23,211 bases of DNA, taken from positions 1 through 23,211 of the forward strand of contig PYST01000488.1 of the NCBI GenBank assembly GCA_003049485.1, given 5' to 3'. Numbering within the stretch: the stretch's first letter is position 1; each line of letters opens with the position of its first letter. The notes beneath the pieces were generated by a model. The model was not told the DNA's origin, did not search any database, and saw nothing but the letters and a program-made list of their open reading frames with translations. The position numbers and the translations under genes were made by a program. Source of the DNA: Ophioceras dolichostomum. Taxonomy: Eukaryota > Ascomycota > Sordariomycetes > Magnaporthales > Ophioceraceae. Below, in pieces: positions 1-9,963 of this stretch.

Positions 1-394
1 GCCGCTCGCTTTCCGCCCGCCCCCGCTAGCTGGACGACGACCACGTTATGGATCCCGAAGTCGCCGGTCTCGTATTGAATGTCCCGGTCATGGGGGTCTT
101 TGAATTTATCTAAGTCCCTGCGGCTGAGGAGGGCTTCCACGGCGTCGAACTCCTGTGGGAGGGCGCACAGTATGGCGATATTAAAGTCCTTTCGCGAAGA
201 TGGGACCGGGGCCGCGGCCTCGGGGACTGTGGGCCAAGATAAATATATTAGATCCAAAGGAACGAGGGAACTCCGCGGTTAGGATTTGGGAAGAAGTAAT
301 GAGCCAGATGTTTAGTGGACCCTTGAATTTCTCGACACGCTGACACTGCTAAACGCGACTCACCTGGGGGGTTGGAGCAGCTTGAGGACGCCAT
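1..394 (-). CDS. NLR-like protein, N-terminal PNP/UDP-phosphorylase domain (5' part, runs off window)
   Basis: Two exons are visible. Exon 1 (394-364) begins ATG GCG TCC and ends in a GTGAGT donor. Exon 2 (226-1) follows a CACAG acceptor, and the phase matches exactly. The joined protein starts MASSSCSNPPVPEAAAPVPS and enters the block DFNIAILCALPQEFDAVEAL, later GDFGIHNVVVVQLAGAG. These blocks are the hallmark of the nucleoside-phosphorylase-like domain at the N-terminus of many fungal NLR (STAND) proteins, which are thought to sense non-self and trigger cell death or incompatibility. In that family a NACHT or NB-ARC ATPase and ANK, TPR or WD repeats follow; here they would lie left of the window, so the architecture is inferred. 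Exon 2 alone has no in-frame ATG before a stop, so the splice is needed. No lesion is visible in this portion. A stand-alone phosphorylase-like protein is the alternative. Confidence 0.82.
227..363 (-). other. Spliceosomal intron 1 of the NLR-like gene
   Basis: A 137-nt intron with donor GTGAGT at 363 and acceptor CACAG ending at 227. A CTAAC branch-site match lies about 45 nt upstream of the acceptor. Joining the flanks keeps the frame: the split codon is G|TC, valine. Unspliced, the frame meets TAA inside the intron. Confidence 0.75.
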
Positions 395-1219
395 GGTGAG
401 CCATTATCTCTTCAATACCAACAGTCGCACAACCCGAAGAAACAAGGTAGAAAGATCCGAGTAGAGGGAGGAAAGTCGATACTTCAAGCTGATTGTTGGC
501 TTGGAGGCAACTGGTGGAGAGAGATGATGATGATTATGATGATTATGAGAGCAGTTGAACTCTTTGCTAAATACCAGGCAAACGGCTGGATAACACATGC
601 CCCTGCAGCGTATACTAAAAGGAAGAAGAAAGGAAAAAGAGTGAGGAGGATGACACAAACCCTGAAAATGCAAGCCTGAAAGCTATCCCTTAAGCCTCGG
701 AGCCTTCCCTCGAAGCAAAAAGGTTGGGTTTCATAGCCAGACTTCATGCAGCCCATTTTCGGATACCCGACGCAATGTGTGGTTATCAATTGGCCGAGTG
801 CCTCCAGCTGAACATGTATGGCATCCTTTGAGGGGGCGGAGTGCATATTGGGTGGTCAGCTTGCTAAAATTGGCGCAAGGGGTCTGCCCGGAAGGCTCTC
901 AAAATGCAGTCCGAGAGAAGAGAAATAAAGCGGGCAAAATGATCATCATCTAGAAAAAATATTGAACTGACACGTGTTAAAGAAATATTATCTCCCATAT
1001 ATCACTGCCTCCTATCCAAGTCCTCTCTGACTACCTAGGTAGGTAGGTACCTAGGTAGGTACCCAGGTACTCGCCGTCTCGTCGTCCGCGGCCCTCTACA
1101 ATGTGAGAATCTCGGCAATTCGCCCAACGCTCTTCATCTTCTCTCGTCACCTTCACATTCGCGCTGAGCTAACTTCAAATACACCTCGTTTACGCACATC
1201 ATCATATAATCATCACAGT
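395..1219. other. Divergent intergenic region, no gene recognised
   Basis: This stretch separates the minus-strand NLR start from the plus-strand VWA pseudogene start and should hold both promoters. It has a GAT-rich microsatellite at about 523-548 and the TACCTAGGTAGG array at 1032-1070. Short minus-strand frames (484-846, 404-673) are low complexity around the microsatellite and resemble no family I know. No clear TATA box was assigned. Confidence 0.5.
1032..1070. repeat. TACCTAGGTAGGTA-type simple array
   Basis: About 39 nt built from the self-complementary word CCTAGG and its GGTA extensions (TACCTAGGTAGGTAGGTACC and so on). The same motif recurs in other spacers, for example 1340-1356, 7891-7904, 8699-8722, 10191-10214, 10501-10518 and 14230-14240. 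It behaves as a dispersed spacer motif; its function is unknown. Confidence 0.8.
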
Positions 1220-1254
1220 ATGAGGACGCTCGCTTCCCTGGCGGCACTCGCCGC

Positions 1255-1284
1255 CATCGCCTGCCATCGCCTGCCATCGCCTGC
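1255..1284 (+). repeat. Three perfect copies of a 10-bp unit (CATCGCCTGC) in the signal-peptide region
   Basis: CATCGCCTGC is repeated three times directly after the hydrophobic signal core of the VWA pseudogene. Ten is not a multiple of three, so each copy gained or lost shifts the frame. This is a likely slippage lesion. Confidence 0.85.
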
Positions 1285-3700
1285 CAAGTCCCAGGCTTCC
1301 TCGTTCTCCCCGGGGCAGGGACAGACGCCATGGACAAAGTACCTACCTACCTACCTGGTTTAGGCCTGATCCTGGTGGCGCCGCGGACCATCAGCCACGC
1401 CGACCAAGCAGAGCAGGCCATCAACGCCTTCGTAGAGGAGCGAGCACTTCGGCCTGAACTTCAGCGTGAAGCTTAACCGGATGCCCGCCTCCGCCAAGAG
1501 GGCCCGCAGAGCCATCATCGCGGCCAACGAGGCCGTCGACGACCCCAACAGCCCCTGCGAGCCCCTACGAGCCCCCACGACGAGAAGAACGACCCGGCCG
1601 CACACTTTGACGACGAGCAGTTCGCAGAAGGCCAGGAGCGCCTGAAGGGGTGCTCAGAAGCGAGATAATCCAAGCGAGATGATCCAGGCGCTGCGGGGCG
1701 GAGACGTCGTGAAGGCCAGGACCTGGCTCGGCCGCCGCCGGCTCCACGCCCTCCAGGACTTCTGCGCGCACTCGAACCGGATCGAGATAGAGAGGACCTA
1801 CATCAGCGACGTGATCGGATGGCCCGGGCCCGGCGCGACCGCCTACCCGCCCCACGTCGGCGGGGACGCGCACGTGCACCGACGACTGCGTCAACCCGAG
1901 CTCGCTCACGGCGGACGGCATGGTGGGCCGCCGCTATGTACCAGGCGATGCTCCGCTGCCACCGCAGCTGCTTCGTCGGCGGCGACCAGGCGAGGTACAC
2001 CAGATCAAGAAGAGGCGCAAGTGCGTGCGGTAGTGGGCTGCGCCGAGCCGGAACACGATTTGCGGCCTGAGCCCGGAGTGCAAGGCCGCGTAGGGAGTGA
2101 GGTGGGGCACGCATGCAGCAGCAACATCGTCGAACTAGCGGGCGTTGCGACGACGGGCTACGACCTCGTCGATGGCAGGCCGCGCACGAGGAAGCCAGCC
2201 TCCCGGCAAGTGCGCGCACACGGCAGCGGCATGAACGACGACGGCACCGTGGGGCATCGGGGAGATCAACAAGGACGGGACAACACGCTGCAGTTGCAGT
2301 ATCATGCGCCGCACTGGTTCATCAACCGCGCCCCAGCGCTGCTCTCCATCGAGGCCACCAAGCAGTACCTCCGCAGCACCTCCGCGGCACCTCCGCGGCC
2401 TCATGCGGGATGGGGCTGGCCGGACGTGTACGACGCGGGAGGCGTCATCGCCCACCCGCAGCCCAAGGATGACGGACCGCCAGCTCAGGGCTGCTCTTCG
2501 GGCCGGGGTCCATGACGCCGGCCTTCGTGATCGACACACACCACGGGGAACATGGGCTACGTGATCAACTCGGTGTGGAGCACGGCCACGGCCACGGCCA
2601 TCGTCAACCGCCTGCGCGGCACCGACGCCGAGCTCGAGAGATAGTAGCTACGTGCTCGCAGGGTTCGACGACCCCGCGGGCGGCGGGCCCGTGTGCCACC
2701 AACGACGCTGACGCCTTCATCGCCCAGCTTGCAGGAGGGGCGGGCTCTTTGACGACGGCGGCGGCGGCGGCGGCGACGACGACTGTCTGGAGCCGGGTTT
2801 GACGGCCGTGGGGCTGGCTGGCTGGCGCTCGACAAGATGGCCACAAGGACGGCGACGTCTCTGTCTTCGCCGACGGCGACGCGGATCCCAGGGACCCGGG
2901 CGCGCTGGATGAAGTGGCGGCCAAGGCGCCGAAGCTTGCGGGTGCGCGTGAGCGTATTCCCAGCTTCCCCGTCGAGCTGCTCTTCCTCGGGCCTGGAGTA
3001 CCGCGCGCGATGAGCCGCGCCACGGCGGGCTTCTCCCTCGCGCCGCCCAGCGCCAGCGCGTCCGCGAGCCTCGTCGACATGGCCGTCGATATGGCCGTCG
3101 ACATGATCGAGCCCGCAGGCAGTGCCGATCTACAGCGACTTCCCGTTCACGACCGGCTCGGGCACCCGCGTGGTGAGGCTGCGGCTGGTGGTGGCGGGCG
3201 ATGCCGACACCGAGGTCCTCGTCGACGGCATGCTCGGCTCGGTCAGCTGCTTCTCCAGCAACCGGGCCGGTGTCGCTCACGCATCACAGGCCAGACGGAT
3301 CCGTCGTGGCCAACGGGGACGCTGGCATCACGTACCTCGTCCTCGCCGGCGTGACCTCCGTGACGGTGAGGGCCCCCCCCCCCTGGGCACGTGGAGGGCA
3401 AGCTGCTCGGTTGGCGCCGCAATGGCCGCCACGCGGCTCTCCGTCTTCGGCTCGAGCTTCCTCTCCCTCAGCTCGTCGTTTCAGTTCGTGCGCCTCTCCA
3501 ATGGGCCCGCACCCGGGCTGGTTCCCGCTCGACGCGGCGGCGCTCGTGCCGGGGGCTGAGTACACCGTTGCGGGCCGACGTGGAGGGGGCGACGACTTCC
3601 GCGACGCGGCGTCGACCTGCGGGCCCCAGGACAGCGGGCGGGCGGGCCGTGCGCTGCGGTGCCTTCTAGTACGCCTACATCTCCGGGACGGACTCCACGG

Positions 3701-3772
3701 GCGCGCCGTTCCAGCGGTGCTAGCCCGCGACGTTCGGCACGCCGTTCCAGCGGTGCTAGCCCGCGACGTTCG
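3701..3772 (+). repeat. 36-bp tandem duplication inside the VWA pseudogene
   Basis: Two adjacent 36-bp units (3701-3736 and 3737-3772) differ at one base near their start. Both carry the same in-frame TAG in the context CAG CGG TGC TAG CCC, read as QRC-stop-PATF. The stop therefore most likely predates the duplication. Confidence 0.85.
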
Positions 3773-4183
3773 ACACGCCGGCCGAGAACTGCACAGTCTC
3801 GTACAACGCAACGGCGACGAGACGAGCACCCTTCCCTCGTCGTCGTCGTCGAGGCCCGCGGCCACGTCCGGCAGGTGGAACAGGACGGCGGCGCCCACGG
3901 GGGTTGGTCGGCCCCACGCGGTCGGGGCAGGGCGTCGACATGACCGAGACGGTGGTGGTTATCTCCACGCTGGCGACATGCCCCGCGACCACGACGGTGT
4001 CGATGGCTCCGTACACGGCGACGACGGTGCTCGCGCCGTGCGCCTCTCCGACCGACGGGGCGGCGGCGGCAGCGGTGGGCTCATCCTCGGCTCGTCCTCG
4101 GCTCAGCAGGGCTCGACTTCTGCCGCGGCGACGACTGGACGTCCTGGTGCGGCCACTGGCTCTGCGTCGACGACAGCGGCTAA

Positions 4184-4635
4184 GCCCAACACCCCAAGAC
4201 CGCTGAGGCGTTGTCGTCTCTGGCCCGAGGGCTCCCTGTGCGGCTGTGGCTGATGACGCTTGCTGCATGCGGGTGGGTTGGCGTTCTAGAGTTGAGAAAC
4301 GGCCCTGCATTCTGAGCAGTTGGACCAGCACCTCTGACGGCCGTCTCCAATCTTTAGATGAATTGACCCGTGTCGTCGACGGTCTACATACCACCACACA
4401 ACAAGAGACACGTAAAGAGAAACCATCATCCATGAAGCTGTCGCTGGACAAAGGAAAAAACTTGGGGTTCCATGCTTCAGGCAGTCGAGTGTGCCCAGAT
4501 TTAAGATTTCAAGCAATCGAGGGTGCCTAAATTTAAGATTTCAGAAATTGATGGAAAGAGCGATCATAGAACACTACCTGCCTCCCTTGGGTACCTACTA
4601 GCACCTGCGAACGGAAGTCGGCTGCAGTTTGAGCA
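4184..4635. other. Spacer with no recognised gene
   Basis: About 450 nt of lower-GC sequence between the VWA pseudogene and the next plus-strand frame. The short frame starting at 4246 is not protein-like. The only structure I see is the 32-bp tandem repeat at 4481-4544. Confidence 0.5.
4481..4544. repeat. Imperfect 32-bp tandem direct repeat
   Basis: Units 4481-4512 and 4513-4544 match at 27 of 32 positions. Each ends in the AT-rich word TTTAAGATTTCA. The differences are single substitutions and no gap is needed. Confidence 0.8.
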
Positions 4636-4980
4636 ATGGAAGGGTCTGGAAACTGGGGTGCCGGAGATGGCTACGGCCGGGACCCTGGTAACTTCGATCC
4701 GCCCGCGTCAGTTCCCGAGATCGACGGCTCCGATTTCGATATCGCACTGGACGGCACGATTGTGGATAAGTCGAAGATGACGCTGCTGTGGCCGCAAGAG
4801 GCCACTCTCTACGTGCACGACGACCAGCCTGCCGCAGGAGGGGACGTAGGTAGGTGTCTAGTGCTCGTCCACCAAGGATGTTTACCTCGAGCCTCATCGA
4901 TGACGGCGTCAAGTCGTCAACGTCCATCTACATAGACCAGCCGCGACGCCGCTGGCCGGTCCTTGTCGTCCATCAAAAAA
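4636..4980 (+). pseudogene. Unidentified degenerate reading frame
   Basis: ATG at 4636 opens a frame reading MEGSGNWGAGDGYGRDPGNF, then DFDIALDGTIVDKSKMTLLW and ATLYVHDDQPAAGGDV. Near 4845 a GTAGGTAGGTG insertion interrupts it. A different frame then continues with SSLIDDGVKSSTSIYIDQP and RRRWPVLVVHQK until an A-rich tract at 4974. The composition is protein-like on both sides, which suggests one gene with a frameshift or a short retained intron. I do not recognise the family. It could be the 5' part of the APH-like gene that follows, but nothing proves this. Confidence 0.35.
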
Positions 4981-5060
4981 ATGGGGAAAAAAAAGAAAAA
5001 AAACTTTAGGCCCAGCCAGGACGTGACATGACAGACATTTGAAGTTGAGGTGCATGTACA

Positions 5061-5949
5061 TCCCGCATCCCGAAAGTCTACGGTTATGAAATGAGCGACC
5101 AGAATGCTGTTGGGTGCGCCTTCTCTATCCTCGACTACATCAACGCCAACACCGCGGAGGAGGTTGCCTGAACCTATCCGGGCGATCACGAAGGCATCCC
5201 CGCGCAGTTCGAGGAGAAGTTTTGGCGCCAGGTGGCCAAGATTATGATCCGGCTCGCATCGATCCGGCTGCCGAGAATCGGCTCTATCGTCCGGGACAAG
5301 CATGATCCGGACTTGTTCCATGTCGGACCGCTGATCGAAACGGGCTCTGGGCCTTACGACTCTGCCGCCGAATTCTACGCCGACTACCCGCTGGCACTGA
5401 GTAGACGCCTCGATGAACCGGTTAGTGGGCAGGAAGAGCTGCTGCAAGCCTTCCAGTCCCTCACGGCAGCATTTCCGCTTCCCACGGAGGATGGCTCCGC
5501 TGCAGGTTTTGGCCTTGCCAACTACAATCTTAACCCGAACAACATCCTTGTCGACCGGGATTTCAACGTCCTCGCTGTCATCGACTGGGATTCCGTGATC
5601 GCAGTGCCCGACGCGGCTCTGTACCGCCTCCCGTTTCTGATGGGCATCAGTTGCGCCATCCCTGGGGTCGTGGACACACACCCCGTCGTGACAACTCGGT
5701 CGGCGATTCGCCGAGGCCGTCGAGACGGTGGGACGGGAGCAGGCAAGAAACGACCGTCAAGGCGCAAATCAACGGCGAACACTCCTCTTTACCAAGTCTG
5801 GGTTCTTCTCTAGGGAGGCGGTAGCGGTTCGCTCGCTAACATATGTGAAAATGAAGCAGGAGTGGGTCAATAGCGCCTGGCTGGAAGGGTTGAGCTGGCT
5901 GAGCGAGCGAAGTGAGGAAGCGGCGACACAGTTCTATCTTCAGGATTGA
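5061..5949 (+). pseudogene. APH-family (aminoglycoside phosphotransferase-like) kinase, remnant 1
   Basis: The frame contains RIPKVYGYEM, QFEEKFWRQVAKIMIRL, LPRIGSIVRDKHDPDLFHVG, PYDSAAEFYADYPLALSRRL, NPNNILVDRDFNVLAVIDWD and, after a frame change, GREQARNDRQGANQRRTLL, ending at TGA 5947-5949. This is the layout of fungal phosphotransferase-family proteins (APH fold, protein-kinase-like), which are common, expanded and mostly of unknown substrate. Lesions: TGA at 5169-5171, where a CGA (Arg) codon is likely ancestral, and a frameshift near 5690. At the catalytic HxD position the sequence reads N-Y-N, so the catalytic base is absent, although IDWD, the metal-binding site, is kept. The N-lobe start is missing or lies in an unresolved upstream exon. 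Confidence 0.8.
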
Positions 5950-7624
5950 GCCTCGTCTGTCGCGCCGGGAGAGACGGCAGGGGCGATTTGGTGGTCAAGC
6001 TAGTATCATTCATATCAAAGACAGTTACCAACCAGAATACATTTCCACAGCGTCACCTCCCCGTCCACCTTTGGTCCATTCCAGTCTCCATCCCTCGTTG
6101 TCGCTTCCGCACTCGGTCGCCTAGTAGTATTCCAACACGGACACGGATTTTCTCCCGCTCGTCACGGGCTGCGCACCTCGCCGCAGCGCGTAGTCCCCTT
6201 CTTAGTATCCATGATCTTTCTTGCACTTGGGGCACTGAACGTAGTAGGTTCTACAAGACTTCGCGTCGAGGGTCGAGGCCAACTAAGGAAGGAAAGGCTC
6301 TCTTGAGGCTTGTGCTCGATACGAGTGAGCACCATCTCGGTGAGCCGGGATATCTGCAGTGAAAAAATGGAATTGTCTATGTGGAGTTGCGGCTCTCTTA
6401 AGGATGACTATGCTAGCGTCAAAACAATGCACCCATGGTGAAGGACTCGTGATAATTCCCAATAACCCGAGCGGCGAACTTAGCCCCCTTTTGAAATCTA
6501 GCGAGAGATCCGCATGTCGACGAGCGACCTTCAAACCTCAGGGCGCAACCCCGCACCACTACAGCTGCTGTCCACAGAGGCGCGGCGGGGCACTGATGTT
6601 TAGGTCGGCGTCAGCTGGGGTCAGGGACCAAGGTTCATTTTTGGAACCTTTATCAAGTTAGGACCGGGTAGGTACGGCGCTGCCTACCAGGTTGAGAATT
6701 TACATCCCAACCAATTAGCATTCTAGCATTAGATTCCATCTCGTAATCTTCCTTTCGCGAGTCTGAGAAGGATCCAGCACCGCGGCTCCCCCCACAGCCT
6801 CAACCTTTCGGCAGTCAGTCTTGAGGGCCACCCTCTGGCAAGGCACTCCAGCTCCACGGGCGGGCTTGTGCTGGGAACGGGAACGGGACACTGAAATCTT
6901 GCTCGCTAAGACGCGACCCCCGCTTGACAACCCCGCTTGTGCAGGGCAGGGTTTGCTTTCTCGGCTGGCTGGCAAAGGATGGGGATTGCCGATGACCACT
7001 CGTCCTCCAACGTAGCACCACATCCTCTCTGGAGCCCCAGTGCATCTCGCGAAGGAACGGGAGGGTAGGTAGGCGGGTACTGGTACTGACCCAACGTTGC
7101 TCTGGATCCTCTTGGGTCGCAAGGTGTGGTCTGTCGTAGGAACGAGACTGCCCAGGAGTCCTCGGCACGGGCCGAATATATGGGGACCACCCAAGCACCA
7201 AGATCATCCACTTTAAAATCCTTCCAGCGCACCCACCAGGCGTCACTTATTTCTCTTCGTGCTCCCGACTAGACTCGGTAGACTCGGTAGGTTCGGTGGA
7301 ATCTGCCACGGCTGTATTTTGCCGCCAAAAGGGGCTGCTATCTGCACACGTTTTTACACGAGGGGTTGTTGGTTACAAGTCGCTGCTCGGCTCCAGTGCA
7401 AAGATTACCTAAGCAGGCTGGAGGGCTCTGGTTCCAGCCATCGGCTTCCAGCCTCGATAATGTCTCGACCTCCATGTCGGCAATGGTGTTGTTACCTGCA
7501 AACGACGACGAGGAAGATGCAGAGGGACGACGGGCCAACCAACCCTCGATGCACTCCGGGCCTGACGGTGACCCAGACCGGACATCTCCCACCTGATTCT
7601 CTCTGAGGCCCGTTCTCTGACGAG
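5950..7624. other. Long stretch without a convincing gene
   Basis: About 1.7 kb. Short frames on both strands (5946-6362 plus, 6715-7194 and 6815-7246 minus) overlap one another and lack any family signature. A minus-strand run near 6235 reads YYVQCPKCKKDHGY, with a CxxC pair, then meets a stop; it may be a fragment. GGTAGGTA-type spacer motifs occur at about 6667 and 7065. I see no tRNA or rRNA and no transposon ends. Confidence 0.5.
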
Positions 7625-8405
7625 ATGTGGCAGCGCTTCATCGAGGGCTACGAGGAAGAAACGGGTTGCTGCACCAATTTCTCCGTGATGCCCACGACGA
7701 CAAGCAATAACTTTCGGCCGCCAGCGAGTATGCTCTCACCTTCTTGGGGGGACGTGCACTTCCGGGGCAAGCGCCAGCAGGTGGACCTGTACATGGCCAA
7801 GTGCCACTCGTGGCCGGGCATTCCAAATACTGCTACGAAGCCCTGTGCCTTGTGGCAAACATGTTGCACGGCGAGCAGCTGTCTACCGGATAGGTACCTA
7901 GGTCGCTGTCTCGCCCAATACCTCCGAGGAGGTCGATTTGTCCTGCTTCTCCAATACTATAAGGTCAAGTGGCCTCTCTGCCTGGCGTGAATCGATAACC
8001 TTGCCAGTGTGGTGTGGTGGCAACCACCTCCCTTGGACCTACTACCTAGCTCTGGGCGTCCTGTTTTATCGGACGCATGCCTGGCTTCAGGGCGGATGGA
8101 ACAGTACTGGGCTTGAATTCGTCATGAACGTGCCAGTGAACGACAACCTCCGCTATACGCACCGCCCACCACGGAAGCTGCTATACCACGGCGCGCTAGA
8201 TTTGGTGAAAGAGGTTTTGCAACATCAGCCTGAGGTGGATCGCTGTTGCCAATGCGTTTATTCAACGTCTCTGTCCCCAACAGTGCTAGCAGCAAGAGCA
8301 CTAGTCCCCAAAAGGAGTGGAAACCGGCGGAGGGCAGCCTCAGCCGCTCGCCAAAAATGTGACGAAGCGCTTGGCACATTCCAGGGCTGCGGGGGTGTCG
8401 ATTAG
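7625..8405 (+). pseudogene. Unrecognised possible gene relic in several frames
   Basis: Protein-like segments run in the same direction but in different frames. MWQRFIEGYEEETGC starts at 7625. DVHFRGKRQQVDLYMAKCHS continues to WPGI near 7820, where a frame change gives SKYCYEALCLVANMLHGEQL before TAG. A second frame from about 7938 gives FVMNVPVNDNLRY and RKLLYHGALDLVKEVLQHQP. Together they suggest one or two decayed genes. I cannot name a family. The stretch RKLLYHGALDLVKEVLQHQ faintly resembles an ankyrin helix pair, which is not enough to assign. It may also be chance open frame. Confidence 0.25.
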
Positions 8406-9019
8406 AATCACGTGTTGCAGGCACTTTCTGGGGGCCTACCACAGTAGAAAGCCTATAAACCTCACGCCTTCCGGCCCTGGGAGAGCTTTTCGGCCTTTCA
8501 CCCTCTCCCCAGAGGCTCCCAAAATCTCACTTCCAAGGTCGGGGGGGCATCAAAGATACGACCTGCAAACTTCTCAGGCCACCATCCAATTTTCTCGCGG
8601 CGGTCTTAGGACGAGAATATTAGACACACACCCTCACATAGTCCTATCTAGTAAGTCATGTCTGTTTGCCCTCCCACTGTAGTACTATGGCCTGGAATAC
8701 CTAGGGAGGTACCTAGGTAGTTACCCTTGAGCGGGTCTCACTGACCCAGACCCGACCCAGAGACATCCCACCTTCATACCGACAACAATAAACAACGACA
8801 AATTGCTGCCTAGTTCTCATTGATCGAACTGCAGTGCGCAATGGACAGACAACAGGCGGCTGAATTTGCCATCCAACAGGAGGCTGAATAAGTCATTCAA
8901 GATTTCTCCAGCGTCGTCCGGGCGCGGGCCAAGTGCGACCAGCATGCTCTTCGCGTCGCCGGTGCTTCTACCTGCCGTCCAGTAGAGGTGCCAGGCAGCT
9001 CGTCCTACAACGTCATTAG
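8406..9019. other. Spacer before APH remnant 2
   Basis: No supported gene. Spacer motifs of the CCTAGG/GGTACC type lie at 8699-8722. The N-lobe of APH remnant 2 should map here, but the frame is lost upstream of a TAG at 9017-9019. Confidence 0.45.
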
Positions 9020-9963
9020 CTCCAGGACTCCGACCCGGCCCACCCACAAGGAGAGGACGTTGTCGTCTCCTTCTGGGGCGAGGATGGCCGACGCAACACA
9101 GAGCGGCTCGTAGAACTGGCACGGTCCATCCACGGACACCTTGTGCCGCAGATGACATACCGCGGCAACATGGGCGGGGAGATCCCGCTCGCCGTACACA
9201 CCATGCCACTTCTGCCGGGAGTTGCCTCCGGCGAGGCGCTACTGAACAAAAAGGCCGACATGAGTCCCGACAAAGAGTCCAAGCACGCCAACTTCGTGGC
9301 CCACCTCGCAAGGTACTTTGCGCGCTGCTGGTCTGCACCCCGGTAGGTCTCCTCTGAGGAGCGCGCCAATCTTTAGCGAACCACATCCTGCCTTCTGTCG
9401 GAGAGTCTCGTGTTGTCGCCGGCCGCCGCCGCGATCCCCATGTCGACACGCCGCGAGCTGAAGGCCGCCCTGTCCTCGCTCTTCGTCAACGGCTATCCCG
9501 TGGTCCCCGTGCACGGCGACCTCCACCCGCAGCAGATGCTGGTCGACCCGGACACGGGCGACATCACGGGCATCCTCGGCTGGTCCAAGTCCTACGGGGA
9601 GCCCTTCGGCCTGGAGCTGCACCGCCTTTGGCAGATGACCGGGTTCCTGGACGCGGACGGCGGCTGGCACGACAACACGTGCAAGCCGCGGCTGCTGGAC
9701 GCGTTCTGGGCCGAGTTCTTCACCGTGGCGGGGATCGGGGGGGACGCCGCGCGGAGGGGGGAGATCCGCAGCAAGGCCGAGGCCGCCGCCGGGATTGGCG
9801 CGGTGGTGTACTACGCTCTCCCGCCCGAGACCTGCCCGATCCAGGCCGGGAGGCGGGCGAAGGCTGATGCCATGGCGAAGATTCTGCTCGAGGCGTGGCT
9901 CGGTGGAGAGCGATCGGACGCCGAGGCGGCAGCAGCAGCAGCAGCAGCAGACCGCTCTTAAGC
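9020..9963 (+). pseudogene. APH-family kinase, remnant 2, with two in-frame TAG codons
   Basis: A single frame runs from DPAHPQGEDVVVSFWGEDG through PQMTYRGNMGGEIPLAVHTM and HANFVAHLARYFARCW. It crosses TAG 9344-9346 and TAG 9374-9376, continues into PVVPVHGDLHPQQMLVD, GWHDNTCKPRLLDAFW and GIGAVVYYALP, and ends at TAA 9959-9961. It is a fungal APH-fold protein. No indel breaks the frame over about 940 nt. The catalytic HGD is present, but the Asn five residues after Asp is Gln (HGDLHPQQ), and the metal-binding IDW reads ILGW. An active kinase is therefore unlikely even if the stops were bypassed. A GCA/CAG repeat near 9937 encodes a poly-Ala tail. The 5' end is missing. Confidence 0.8.

Larger units (their letters stand above)
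1220..4183 (+). pseudogene. Secreted VWA7-like von Willebrand factor A protein, multiply frameshifted
   Basis: ATG at 1220 opens a signal-peptide-like start, MRTLASLAALAAIA. Family blocks then appear in order but in changing frames: TISHADQAEQAINAF near 1390, GLNFSVKLNR near 1450, LHALQDFCAHSNRIE near 1745, INRAPALLSIEATKQYL near 2325, the VWA core AFVIDT near 2522 followed in another frame by MGYVINSVWSTATA, SYVLAGFDDPAGG near 2650, RPDGSVVANGDAGITYLVL near 3293, and LSVFGSSFLSLSSSFQFVRL near 3440. Order and spacing match fungal VWA7-like proteins, where a domain with the HxLQDFxxHSN motif precedes a VWA metal-binding domain. At least a dozen frame changes are needed, an 11-C run lies at 3373-3383, and the MIDAS segment is itself frameshifted, so no functional product is expected. 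GC stays high, so classical RIP is not the main cause. The end at TAA 4181-4183, after a Cys/Trp-rich tail, is tentative. Heavy assembly indel error is the alternative explanation. Confidence 0.8.

Noticed and set aside
3201..4253. Plus-strand frame of 350 codons as an independent gene
   Set aside because: It only partly follows the VWA family frame and runs through out-of-frame sequence for the rest. Family blocks show that the true frame changes repeatedly here.
6283..6534. Minus-strand 83-codon frame
   Set aside because: No family signature, no good start context and no neighbouring segments in frame; consistent with chance in spacer DNA.
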